A stretch of 13,338 nt of DNA from Desulfurococcales archaeon (lineage in GTDB: Archaea > Thermoproteota > Thermoprotei_A > Sulfolobales > NBVN01). The notes under the pieces are model-generated. The model saw nothing but the letters and a program-made list of their open reading frames with translations, ran no database searches and was not told the origin of the DNA. The position numbers were made by a program, and so were the translations under genes. Where the stretch lies: the NCBI GenBank assembly GCA_027083115.1, contig JALWQN010000120.1:1-13338 (forward strand). The letters are read 5' to 3'. Of the stretch, positions 1 to 7,443 are shown in pieces. The first letter of the stretch is position 1; every line of letters begins with the position of its first letter.

Positions 1-23
1 AGGAGGTAGTGTGAGGGGTTAGT

Positions 24-998
24 GTGGTATCGAAATACGCAATATTCGTAACTCGAAGGCTCATTGGGAGCCTAATCGCTATTTTTGCTATAGCTGCATT
101 TAATTTCTTTCTTTTCCGTATCCTTCCAGGCAATCCTATCCAATTATTGTTTAGGTCACCTACCTTAACCCCCCAACAAATTCATGCTCTAGAAGTTCAG
201 TTCGGGCTTGATAAGCCCCTGCTGCAACAATTCTTTATTTATTTATATAATTTCTTTTTGGGGAATTATGGTATATCTTTCTATTATAGGGTACCAGTAA
301 TAGATATACTAATACCCAGGCTTCTTAACTCACTTATTCTTTTAATACCCGTGTCTATAGTGGCTATTATTTTCGGCATACTTACAGGGATGTATGCTGC
401 ATGGAAAAGAAGCACTAAGATTGATGTATCTATACTTACTGTAGCCATGGGTCTATACTCATTACCTACTTTTTGGGTTGGCGGCCTACTGATTCTTTTT
501 TCATTATTTTACTTAAGATTACCTGTTTCTGGTATGTTAACTTATGGGGTAACCTATACAAGTGTTTGGGCATACCTAGAAGATTTCTTTAAACATTTCA
601 TTCTACCTTTCCTCACATTAACTTTAGTTACTTATGGTGAATTCACCATAATCTTAAGGAACGCTATGGTGGATGTCCTGACTGAGGACTACATTAGGTC
701 GGCCATAGCTCAAGGAATACCTACCTTCAGGCTCCTGAGCAGGAATGCCTTAAGGAATGCGATGCTCCCTACGTTAAGCATAATAGCAATAAATTTAGGA
801 CTTATTGTTGCTGGATCAGTTCTTACGGAAACGGTTTTTGCTTGGCCAGGCATCGGGAGGTTAATTTATGAAGCAATAATCCACAGAGATTACCCTACGC
901 TTCAGGGGGCTTTCGTTATAATAACAATCTCGGTTGTCATAGCTAATTTTATCGCAGACCTACTCTATGGCTACTTAGATCCTAGGGTGAGGCATTAG
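24..998 (+). CDS. dppB: Peptide/nickel-type ABC transporter permease, DppB/OppB family
   Basis: One of two inner-membrane channel subunits of an ABC importer for di- or oligopeptides; sugars or nickel are also possible because the family is broad. Six hydrophobic segments are visible at about residues 12-31, 104-127, 134-162, 190-211, 252-272 and 295-317. The N-terminal half carries the family pattern RILPGNP (32-38) followed by FGLDKPL (60-66). The cytoplasmic EAA loop that docks on the ATPase lies at about 221-250, with the core A-x-A-x-G at 227-231. The length of 324 residues is normal. The start is GTG at 24, because an in-frame TGA sits at 12-14 and a GAGGGG ribosome site lies at 13-18. 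The dppC partner begins two bases after the stop. Substrate cannot be judged from the permease. No ATPase or binding protein is in the window, so these must lie upstream or elsewhere. Confidence 0.93.
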   Translation: MVSKYAIFVTRRLIGSLIAIFAIAAFNFFLFRILPGNPIQLLFRSPTLTPQQIHALEVQFGLDKPLLQQFFIYLYNFFLGNYGISFYYRVPVIDILIPRLLNSLILLIPVSIVAIIFGILTGMYAAWKRSTKIDVSILTVAMGLYSLPTFWVGGLLILFSLFYLRLPVSGMLTYGVTYTSVWAYLEDFFKHFILPFLTLTLVTYGEFTIILRNAMVDVLTEDYIRSAIAQGIPTFRLLSRNALRNAMLPTLSIIAINLGLIVAGSVLTETVFAWPGIGRLIYEAIIHRDYPTLQGAFVIITISVVIANFIADLLYGYLDPRVRH

Positions 999-1000
999 CC

Positions 1001-1867
1001 ATGAAAGTCAGAACAAAGCTTCAGTCGTTCAGAGAGTTCTGGGAGATATACAAACAAAGTAAATTAGGTATGGCGGGCCTAATAATAATCATTATTTTTG
1101 TTCTTATAGCTATTTTAGCACCTTACATTACTTTTCATAATCCTTATGAAACGAACCCCGCTAAAGTATTATTGCCTCCAAGCAAGGATTACTGGTTCGG
1201 AACTAATGAGGTTGGCCAGGACCTGTACGCGCTAAATATCTATGGAACAAGGGTTTCGCTCATTGTTGGTTTCCTTGCTGCTTTAGTGGCGGTATTCGTT
1301 GGTACGACTATAGGCTTAACAAGTGGTTACTATGGCGGATTACTTGATGAGATATTGATGAGGACAACGGACTTCTTTTTAGTTATACCTCCCTTGGTAT
1401 TAATGATTATTGTTGGTGCGATACTTGGCCCAAGCATGATTAATGCAATACTCATCATAGGTTTATTGAGTTGGTCCCCCACAGCTAGGGTTGTTAGGTC
1501 GATGGTTCTCTCAATTAAGGAAAGGCCATTTGTCGAGTCGGCAAAAGCTATAGGGGCGGGGGACCTAACGATACTTATTAAGCACATACTCCCGAATGTA
1601 ATGCCTGTTGTTTGGGCTAATATGACATTAGCTGTGTCAACGGCAATATTTTCTTATGCGGCAATGGTTTTCTTAGGTGTTGGTGATGTTAATGACATAA
1701 GCTGGGGAATGATACTTCATTACGCATTTACTTCAGGTGCTCTTTCTTCAGGTATGTGGTGGTATTTTGTTCCTCCCGGGGTCTTCATAATGTTACTGAT
1801 CTTCGCGTTTGTTTTAGTGGGATATTCCTTAGAAGAGATATTTAATCCGAGATTAAGGCACTTATGA
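1001..1867 (+). CDS. dppC: Peptide/nickel-type ABC transporter permease, DppC/OppC family
   Basis: Second membrane subunit of the importer, pairing with the preceding DppB-type protein. Residues 20-45 form the first membrane helix after a short cytoplasmic lead. The OppC N-terminal pattern WFGTNEVGQDLY follows at 65-76, then YGTRVSL at 81-87, where most family members have GTDxxGRD and GARxSL. Further hydrophobic segments lie at about 88-106, 125-158, 204-226 and 257-275. The EAA loop is at 175-202 (RPFVESAKAIG and the following helix). A GGTGAGG ribosome site at 986-992, inside the end of dppB, supports ATG 1001 as the start. The gene stops only 4 bases before the convergent arcS stop, so no oppD/oppF ATPase genes can follow on this strand. 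A 17-base palindrome just beyond the stop may end the transcript. Confidence 0.93.
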   Translation: MKVRTKLQSFREFWEIYKQSKLGMAGLIIIIIFVLIAILAPYITFHNPYETNPAKVLLPPSKDYWFGTNEVGQDLYALNIYGTRVSLIVGFLAALVAVFVGTTIGLTSGYYGGLLDEILMRTTDFFLVIPPLVLMIIVGAILGPSMINAILIIGLLSWSPTARVVRSMVLSIKERPFVESAKAIGAGDLTILIKHILPNVMPVVWANMTLAVSTAIFSYAAMVFLGVGDVNDISWGMILHYAFTSGALSSGMWWYFVPPGVFIMLLIFAFVLVGYSLEEIFNPRLRHL

Positions 1868-1871
1868 GCCA

Positions 1872-2594
1872 TTAGGTTTTAGTAACTAAAACTTTCTTTA
1901 CTCCAGACTTCAGTGCTTGGAGAGAAGTTGGCGTTACTAGTACTAGGTCTTCATCTTTATATAATCCTTCCAGACTAACTTTACGAACCTCTACTTTAGG
2001 CACTGAGTTAGGGGCTAAATTAGGAATCTCGATACCTAAATCCTTAGAAGCTAGTTCCACAGCTTTCCATGAGTCACTATTCCATCTCAGGAAAGCAGCT
2101 AATTTATGGTAATGCTTAAGGTTCCTCTTAAAGTATTCCAGTAATCTGCAGGAAAGAATCTTAATGTAACATTCCTTAATTTCCCTAGTTTCGTAGGCAG
2201 GATTCCAATCGTAGGCTATGTAGGGCCACATCTCATCGATCTCTCTTGGAACTACACCAGCATTAGTCACTATCACTTCGTGTATTAAGCCTACCATTAA
2301 GTACTCCTTGATTGCTGACCTAATTAAGTAATGAATGTAAGACTGATGATATGGTTTTCCATAACTACAGGGTACTATAAGGCATAATTCATAGTCCCTG
2401 TCTGGGGTATATTCGGCTAAAAGCTTCCTAAAGCCCTTAAGGAAGGGCTCGCCAATCAAATATTTTAGACCCACACCCCTAAAAAACTCTCTGCACCTTT
2501 CAGGCTTAATCCAGTCCAACTCCTTCCCATCCCAAATAATGTCCTTCACTCCTTTCTTCACGCATTCCTGAGCTATTTTCCAACAATCGTCCAT
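1872..2594 (-). CDS. arcS: Archaeosine synthase alpha subunit, core-domain-only ArcS
   Basis: ArcS attaches lysine to preQ0 at position 15 of tRNA, the first half of archaeosine (G+) formation. The diagnostic motif PC-x3-KPY-x2-S-x2-H is present without mismatch at residues 75-88 (PCSYGKPYHQSYIH). It is followed at about 106-131 by the TGT/ArcS-type pattern GVVPREID...WPYIAYDW. Euryarchaeal ArcS proteins are much longer, with an N-terminal TGT-like region and a C-terminal PUA domain. This protein is 240 residues and holds only the core, so tRNA binding must come from elsewhere. It follows the radical SAM gene with a 22-base overlap of reading frames, and GGTGAGG precedes its ATG, implying translational coupling and a two-subunit enzyme. 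No frameshift or truncation is visible: the ORF is clean and ends 4 bases from dppC. Confidence 0.85.
   Translation of the reverse strand: MDDCWKIAQECVKKGVKDIIWDGKELDWIKPERCREFFRGVGLKYLIGEPFLKGFRKLLAEYTPDRDYELCLIVPCSYGKPYHQSYIHYLIRSAIKEYLMVGLIHEVIVTNAGVVPREIDEMWPYIAYDWNPAYETREIKECYIKILSCRLLEYFKRNLKHYHKLAAFLRWNSDSWKAVELASKDLGIEIPNLAPNSVPKVEVRKVSLEGLYKDEDLVLVTPTSLQALKSGVKKVLVTKT
1876..1892. repeat. Perfect 17-base palindrome at the dppC/arcS convergent junction
   Basis: GTTTTAGT and ACTAAAAC flank a single central A, giving 8-base arms. It begins 9 bases after the dppC stop and lies inside the last codons of arcS. Because it is symmetric and contains T runs on both strands, it could act as a bidirectional terminator or as a protein site. 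It could also be a chance feature of coding sequence for Val-Thr-Lys. Confidence 0.4.
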
Positions 2595-3304
2595 TCCTCA
2601 CCACCCCAATCCATTAAATCGGCATTTGCTTCAAGAACTTTTCTCAGTTTCTCACTCACAGGTCTCTCTTCAGGATGGCTCGGTAGGTACTTATGGTACC
2701 TAACGGCTATAACGCCGTCTAACAATTCCTTAAATTTTCTTACGCTCTCGACGACAGCCTTCTCAGGCACACCCTTAATACCGAAAAGAACATATGACCA
2801 TATCTCTGCATGCATCCCTTCCTCCCTTAAGGCATTCCTTAAATTTGATAGTCTCAAAACCTCAGAGTCAGGTATTCCTTTCCTTAAGTAATCATTCCTT
2901 AAAGATTCATCAAACACTTCGAACCCAACCCTAATTATGAGTTTTGTTGGTAAGTAAGAACTGTAGATGAATTTCACTGAGTCCTTAGTTACATACTCAG
3001 GTCTCTCCTCAACTTCGAAAACTCTACCCTCAGCTATTGGGGCAAGCTTCTCTATGGAGTCATAAGGTAATTCATGGAAGGAACTCCCGTTAAAGACTGC
3101 GACCCTCATATATCCTTTACTCTCAATGAGCTTCAATGCTTTCTTAACAATACTTCTGTTAACTTCAATTATTTCCTTGATATTAGTGCTTTGCTCAATA
3201 GCGAAAGGGCAAAATATGCATTTACCCCAAGAACACGGGTAACCCTTCAATATAAGAACTAATCTCTCACCAAGTCTATCTTTAACCTCAAAAACCCCTA
3301 TCAT
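2573..3304 (-). CDS. Radical SAM enzyme for archaeosine formation (RaSEA), archaeosine synthase beta subunit
   Basis: Predicted to complete archaeosine synthesis by radical cleavage of the lysine-preQ0 adduct that ArcS makes on tRNA. The [4Fe-4S] cluster motif is visible near the N-terminus as GYPCSWGKCIFC, giving cysteine spacing C-x4-C-x2-C at residues 24, 29 and 32 counted from ATG 3304. The following FNGSSFHEL segment (about 71-79) matches the glycine/serine-rich strand that Elp3-like radical SAM proteins place after beta-2. The ATG at 3304 is preferred because GGTGGT lies 4 bases upstream; an in-frame GTG at 3313 would add three residues but overlaps that site. At 243 residues it appears shorter than euryarchaeal homologues. 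Co-location and overlap with arcS is the strongest functional argument. Without that neighbour it would be only an unassigned radical SAM protein. Confidence 0.8.
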   Translation of the reverse strand: MIGVFEVKDRLGERLVLILKGYPCSWGKCIFCPFAIEQSTNIKEIIEVNRSIVKKALKLIESKGYMRVAVFNGSSFHELPYDSIEKLAPIAEGRVFEVEERPEYVTKDSVKFIYSSYLPTKLIIRVGFEVFDESLRNDYLRKGIPDSEVLRLSNLRNALREEGMHAEIWSYVLFGIKGVPEKAVVESVRKFKELLDGVIAVRYHKYLPSHPEERPVSEKLRKVLEANADLMDWGGEEWTIVGK

Positions 3305-3330
3305 GGCTACCACCCTTCAGTAAGTAAACA

Positions 3331-3346
3331 CCTAAATAAACAAAAG
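3331..3346 (-). promoter_or_regulatory. Possible TATA region for the RaSEA-arcS operon
   Basis: Read on the minus strand, CCTTTTGTTTATTTAG forms a T/A-rich box about 27-42 bases before the ATG at 3304. Placed at the usual archaeal distance, it would start a transcript around 3311-3316, leaving a very short leader that just includes the GGTGGT ribosome site. This is inference from spacing and composition only. Confidence 0.35.
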
Positions 3347-3481
3347 GTCATCTGCTAACGCGATAAAGATCTTAATTATGTACTGCGCTAACATGGTGTT
3401 AGGGATAAGTAACCAAGGTATTAAAATACCGTTAAGGTCAGTCACTTCCAGCCGCTCATTATCCTAGGGGCTTGTTTTAAG

Positions 3482-3496
3482 CCTTAAATAAATAAG
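3482..3496 (+). promoter_or_regulatory. Possible TATA region for the FtsX-type gene
   Basis: CCTTAAATAAATAAG is the most AT-rich box on the plus strand before the FtsX-type gene. It would place the transcript start near 3514 and give a leader of about 40 bases. It overlaps the 3' arm of the GGCTT/AAGCC hairpin (3469-3483), so the two could compete. Evidence is composition and spacing only. Confidence 0.35.
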
Positions 3497-3552
3497 TTAA
3501 GGGAATAAAGCGTTCCTAAGGTTTTAATCCCGAGTATCAAGTGATAAGTGGT

Positions 3553-6336
3553 ATGATGGGGAAAGTTAGGCTGAACTTCACGGTTTTAGTAATAGCCATA
3601 ACTCTTTATGCTTTCTTACTTATTTATTCGACCGCACTCATCAATATCCCTTCAGAGAAAGTGATGGCTGAATCCTTAGCTAACAGTATTAGCTGGGATG
3701 CTGGATTAGGTAAGGCAGTTCCGACATTCCTGCTTATGCCTAACGTTAACTCTTCAGTCAGTAATTTAAGGAAGGGTATGAGTCATGAGAGATTAAGAAT
3801 TCTTAACTTTACCTCTCTCATCAGTGATTCTGTAGTTTTTCAGGTAATCAGGCCTGTACCCGCTAATGGATCAATGATAGGCCAGCCTTCATGCGTATCG
3901 CTTAGTAAGGCACTAGCTCAACTCTCAATTGTCGTTGAGGTCGGTATTCCTATTCCTACCGGGTATTCTTTCTGGGGTCCTTACGGCGAGTTAACCCCTG
4001 AAAACGCTTACCTACTTCAGCAAGTAACGGGTTTACCTTTTTTACGAGGTTCTTACGAGGTCACTCAATTTATGAGGGATGTGAACGAGAATTTCAGAAG
4101 CTACCCTACTCCCGGTTCCAATGTTAGCATGAAAATACCTTACACCAAGTACTATTTAGTGGTTGACTTAATCGGTGGAAGTAAAGCATTACTGAAGGCC
4201 CTAAAAACATTAAGCAAGACTGGCTCAATATGTGGGTTTAATATTACTTATGTTTCGTCTTGGAGACAATCCCTCATTAAGTTTTCAGGTAAAGCATTCT
4301 TGAAACCCTCACCCCTTAGTTACTTGGTTAATGAATTAAGTCGCCTGACCCTTAAGATGAGGGATAACTTAGGGTATCATGTCGCTAAAATAAGTCCTCA
4401 ATGGAACAAGCTGAAGGAAGTTCAAGAAATAAGGAATGGCTTGCTCAGGCAAACGCTTTTCGCTTCATTACCGGCAGTAGTTGGTTTGTTGTTTGTTCTG
4501 CCCTTAATATCTCCGCCTTCATTGCTTCTGGATGAATCGCTCATTAGGTTAATGAAGTTAAGGGGCATGTCTTACGGTAAACTCAGGAGATCATTACTTA
4601 AGGAAGTGCTGAAGAATTTCTTACTTATTTCCTTAGTGGTTGTTGCTTTGCTGCTTATTTCTCGCTTAATTCCTGAATCTGAAATTATTGATGAGTTGAC
4701 GAGTCCGCTCCTTCTTATTCCGGCTTTAGCTACAGGATTACTTCTCTCATTAGTTCATTGGGGATTAAGCACTTCTTTTAGAGCTAAGTCCTACCTCACT
4801 TCCTTAACTACTTCTGGAAAGCCATGGATTAAGGTTAAGTTCGGATTATTCAGTTGGTTATCGCTTTTTTTAGGTCTTTACTTCACGCTCTATGGTATAA
4901 TTAATCCATCAATTCTATCTCTTCAAGGCCCACCCCCCTCCATCGCTTTAGCAAGCATCATTAACTTAATTAATAATTACCTTGCCCCTTTCTCACCAAT
5001 TTTTCTTGGGTATGGTTTAGGGGCGCTACTCTCGGTAAACTATGAGGAATTGGCTCACATACTAGTGAAGGTTTCTGGAGACTTAAGTAAGTACGTAAGT
5101 AAGTCCTTAAGTCTTAGTCTACGTAATAAAGTAGATCCCTTAATGATAGTTAGTGCCCTATTCATTGCTTTGCTTGCTTCATCTTCTGTCTTGACTGCTT
5201 ATAATTCCTCCCTCCTTAACTCATCAATTCAAGGGAGTTTAGGGAGCTATGTGCTAGGTTATAAGGAGGTTCTCATATCTAACTTAAGTGATTTACCTTC
5301 CTTAATCAGAAATTTACATGATGAGTTAGGAAATGATGACTTAACATTAGTTGGTGAGGTTGAGGGCTATATTTCTTGGTTAATTAATTCATCAACATAT
5401 TTAGAGCCAGCGGACATCCTATTCATTAATTCGTCAAGCTTCCTGAAAGAAACTTACTTCATGAATGAGTGGGTCTTAGGTTATGAGGGTACGCACGAAT
5501 TAATGGAGGGCTTAAGAGAGAGTAATGCGTTAGTAATCCTTACTCCCTACTCTATGGGATTACCTCATGAAGGTAATCACTATATCATTTCGTCAGTTCT
5601 TGACGCTCCAGGCGTTAAAGTCAAGGCAATTACTTACTTAAGGGGTTTTCCAGCACTTCCTTATCTGATGAGCTCTCCTTACTTGATAGTTCTTAGTTTG
5701 GATACGGCAGGAAATAAGGAATGGATTAATGCATTTGGTTATGCTGTTAAGGAAAGCATTGTTAATAAGCTGGACGTAAAACTTTATGCCTTCACTAAGA
5801 ATGTATCATTAATGAGTAAGTTGCGTAAAGAAGGTTTCAAGACCATAAGCCTGGATGAGGTTCGAAAGGACCCGTCTTACATGATGCTTGATTCCGCCCT
5901 CAATGCTTACTTTACGGAATACTTAGCTTCAATAATTACGTTATTTCTTACGGCGGGCATTGCCCTAATTATTGAGTACTTAACTATTAAGGAATTAAGG
6001 CCGCTTATTAAGCTTTATAGGTTAAGGCAACTCAGTCTGAAGAGATTAATGCATTCTTTAATCGTTGTTTATGTGTTGCCTATCATAATTTCTGGAGTTT
6101 CTGGTGCTTTGGCAGGTTATGTGTTGGGGGCCTCATTAGCCGTAGGTTCAGTAAATAATTTCCCACCCATAATTACTTTACCTCATTCCCTAGTTGGCCT
6201 GCCGATAAAGCTATCGCTATGGTTAGGTATTCCGTCACCCAGAATTTCTGTAGATTCTCTGTCCTTAATAGTGGCTTATGTAGCCCTCATTACTGCAGCG
6301 CCTGTCTACATGTTATTTAGAAGATGGGGGCAGTAA
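3553..6336 (+). CDS. Large FtsX-type (type VII ABC/MacB-LolC-like) permease with duplicated core
   Basis: A 927-residue membrane protein; function is not recognised beyond its fold. Predicted helices (from ATG 3553) lie at about 8-28, 301-320, 354-372, 384-404, 429-449, 476-493, 529-550, 787-809, 834-862 and 899-921. Two long external regions (29-300 and 551-786) follow helix 1 and helix 7. Each is followed by a three-helix group with a basic amphipathic segment, LMKLRGMSYGKLRR (333-346) and LYRLRQLSLKRL (821-832), which resemble the coupling helices FtsX proteins use to contact an ATPase. The outer regions contain several Asn-x-Ser/Thr sequons, in keeping with archaeal surface glycosylation. 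Starts GTG 3541, ATG 3553 and ATG 3556 are all possible; GTGAT at 3541-3545 sits well as a ribosome site for 3553. No ABC ATPase is adjacent. Roles in lipid, lipoprotein or cell-surface handling are guesses from the superfamily. Confidence 0.75.
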   Translation: MMGKVRLNFTVLVIAITLYAFLLIYSTALINIPSEKVMAESLANSISWDAGLGKAVPTFLLMPNVNSSVSNLRKGMSHERLRILNFTSLISDSVVFQVIRPVPANGSMIGQPSCVSLSKALAQLSIVVEVGIPIPTGYSFWGPYGELTPENAYLLQQVTGLPFLRGSYEVTQFMRDVNENFRSYPTPGSNVSMKIPYTKYYLVVDLIGGSKALLKALKTLSKTGSICGFNITYVSSWRQSLIKFSGKAFLKPSPLSYLVNELSRLTLKMRDNLGYHVAKISPQWNKLKEVQEIRNGLLRQTLFASLPAVVGLLFVLPLISPPSLLLDESLIRLMKLRGMSYGKLRRSLLKEVLKNFLLISLVVVALLLISRLIPESEIIDELTSPLLLIPALATGLLLSLVHWGLSTSFRAKSYLTSLTTSGKPWIKVKFGLFSWLSLFLGLYFTLYGIINPSILSLQGPPPSIALASIINLINNYLAPFSPIFLGYGLGALLSVNYEELAHILVKVSGDLSKYVSKSLSLSLRNKVDPLMIVSALFIALLASSSVLTAYNSSLLNSSIQGSLGSYVLGYKEVLISNLSDLPSLIRNLHDELGNDDLTLVGEVEGYISWLINSSTYLEPADILFINSSSFLKETYFMNEWVLGYEGTHELMEGLRESNALVILTPYSMGLPHEGNHYIISSVLDAPGVKVKAITYLRGFPALPYLMSSPYLIVLSLDTAGNKEWINAFGYAVKESIVNKLDVKLYAFTKNVSLMSKLRKEGFKTISLDEVRKDPSYMMLDSALNAYFTEYLASIITLFLTAGIALIIEYLTIKELRPLIKLYRLRQLSLKRLMHSLIVVYVLPIIISGVSGALAGYVLGASLAVGSVNNFPPIITLPHSLVGLPIKLSLWLGIPSPRISVDSLSLIVAYVALITAAPVYMLFRRWGQ

Positions 6337-6389
6337 CGAAATTATTGGTTATTAACTCCTTACCTCACAATAAGTATTAGGTCATTAAA

Positions 6390-7337
6390 ATGCATTTAGC
6401 TGTTGTGGGAGTTGGTAATGTGGGTAGGTCAATTGCCTTCAGAATTTTATCAACCGGCTTACCTGAGGAACTGAGTTTAGTTGACATCAAGCCTGGCCTA
6501 GCTAGGGCCTTAGCTGAGGAACTTAAGCACGCTGCCTCGGGCATGAGGATAAATACTCAAATTAATTGGTTCGATAAGGATGAGGGCCTAAGTGGTGCCG
6601 ACATAGTGTTTATTTCTGCAGGTTTTCCTAGGCCTCAGAACATAAGGGTAAGTAGGAGAGAGTTGCTAGTAAAGAATTCGTCAATAATTAAGGATCTTGC
6701 CGAAGTGCTTCCTAGAAAGAATCATGGCGCAAAATATATTATCGTAACTAACCCTGTTGACGCTATGGCCATGCTCTTTAAGAAGATCAGTAAAGAAAGT
6801 TTTGTGTTAAGTACTGGAAACCACTTAGAGACTCTAAGATTTAGGGCAAGGCTTTCTGAAGCGCTAGGTGTGCCCAGGAAATACGTTTCAGGCTATGTGG
6901 GTGGCGAGCACGGGGAGAAAGCTGCAATACTGTGGTCGACGGTAAGGGTCTATGGTAGGTCACTCCAGGAATTCTTGAACGAATCTGGTAAGTCCTTAAA
7001 TAAGGAACTTATTGAGGACTACATGAAGGAAATCCCTGAGGAAATCATTGATCATTTGGGAGCAACAAGATTCGGCCCTGCAGCAGCCTTCACAGAGATT
7101 GCTGAAGCTGTGGCCCTAGACCTAAACAAGGTTCTGAGCATCTCAACACCAACTAGACTTGATGGAATTCCTGAAGAAGTATTTGTTAGCGCCCCAACAA
7201 TATTAGGTAGCGAAATAAGGGATAAACTTCTTCACTGGCTTAAGCCAGAGGAGATTGAACGAATAAAGGAAGCAGGCAAAGAGGTTTATATGACTTACCT
7301 TAAGGCCCTAAATACGCTTGGTTTGGAGAGCCCGTAG
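6390..7337 (+). CDS. mdh: Malate dehydrogenase, LDH/MDH superfamily
   Basis: NAD(P)-dependent interconversion of malate and oxaloacetate, cytoplasmic. The Rossmann motif GVGNVG is at residues 7-12, and Asp32 closes beta-2, which favours NAD. Arg81 in the mobile loop (AGFPRP) occupies the position that is Arg in malate and Gln in lactate enzymes; Arg89 matches the loop arginine 109. Asn121 (TNPVDA), Arg150 (substrate carboxylate arginine 171) and catalytic His174 (GGEHG) are all present. Two oddities are visible. The Asp that normally pairs with the histidine (LD[ST]xRF) is Glu147 here (HLETLRF), and the mobile loop is about two residues longer than the usual PRKPGMTR. The C-terminal half has the expected TRFGPA and SAPTILG segments. 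Length is 315 residues. The gene follows the FtsX-type gene by 53 bases without a strong promoter, so co-transcription is possible. Another 2-hydroxyacid substrate cannot be excluded. Confidence 0.85.
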   Translation: MHLAVVGVGNVGRSIAFRILSTGLPEELSLVDIKPGLARALAEELKHAASGMRINTQINWFDKDEGLSGADIVFISAGFPRPQNIRVSRRELLVKNSSIIKDLAEVLPRKNHGAKYIIVTNPVDAMAMLFKKISKESFVLSTGNHLETLRFRARLSEALGVPRKYVSGYVGGEHGEKAAILWSTVRVYGRSLQEFLNESGKSLNKELIEDYMKEIPEEIIDHLGATRFGPAAAFTEIAEAVALDLNKVLSISTPTRLDGIPEEVFVSAPTILGSEIRDKLLHWLKPEEIERIKEAGKEVYMTYLKALNTLGLESP

Positions 7338-7366
7338 AGCATTAAGCTGTCACTCGTTAAGAAATA

Positions 7367-7387
7367 ATTAATAAACAAATTATTAAT
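7367..7387. terminator. AT-only hairpin after mdh
   Basis: ATTAATAA and TTATTAAT form perfect 8-base arms around the 5-base loop ACAAA, 30 bases past the mdh stop. It may mark the end of the mdh transcript or act as an operator for the following transporter promoter. Archaeal terminators usually depend on T runs rather than hairpins, and no long T run follows, so the terminator label is tentative. Confidence 0.35.
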
Positions 7388-7430
7388 GATCTAAGGAAAA
7401 CAATAGACAAGTAAAGCGTTTTAATTAATG

Positions 7431-7443
7431 AAAAGTTTTTATT
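7431..7443 (+). promoter_or_regulatory. Probable promoter (BRE plus TATA) of the amino acid transporter operon
   Basis: AAAAG (7431-7435) followed by TTTTTATT (7436-7443) fits an archaeal BRE/TATA pair. It is centred about 40 bases before the ATG at 7479. The expected start near 7464-7466 would leave a leader of about 14 bases that still contains the GGTG ribosome site (7467-7470). TTAATTAA (7421-7428) lies just upstream and ATTAATTATTA (7455-7465) covers the expected start point; these may be regulator sites. Confidence 0.55.

Larger units (their letters stand above)
3305..3552. other. Divergent intergenic region with promoters and inverted repeats
   Basis: About 250 bases separate the minus-strand RaSEA-arcS unit from the plus-strand FtsX-type gene. 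The stretch holds an AT-rich box near each gene, suitable as TATA elements, and a cluster of inverted repeats in the middle: CTAACA/TGTTAG (3388-3402), GGTATT/AATACC (3417-3430), GGATAA/TTATCC (3403-3408 with 3459-3464) and GGCTT/AAGCC (3469-3483). I see no tRNA and no convincing C/D-box guide RNA. A 29-codon plus-strand frame at 3378-3467 has no ribosome site. Confidence 0.5.

Noticed and set aside
1330..1587. Open frame on the minus strand opposite dppC
   Set aside because: Antisense to a complete permease gene, with no recognisable domain.
3074..3262. Plus-strand open frame inside the RaSEA gene
   Set aside because: The opposite strand encodes the radical SAM cysteine cluster; this frame is a shadow.
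3378..3467. 29-codon plus-strand frame (ATG 3378, inner ATG 3393) in the intergenic region
   Set aside because: No ribosome site, it overlaps the inverted-repeat cluster, and its composition is not protein-like.
3431..3470. Possible C/D-box guide RNA on the minus strand (CTGA present near 3440)
   Set aside because: No acceptable C box (RTGATGA) at the required distance; only one weak box is visible.
3516..3540. GGTTTTAATCC-like string resembling a tRNA T-arm
   Set aside because: It lacks the TTC of the T-loop, and no anticodon or acceptor stem can be built around it.
6337..6389. Promoter for mdh in the 53-base spacer
   Set aside because: Some AT-rich sequence is present, but no box stands out at the right distance; co-transcription with the upstream gene is just as likely.
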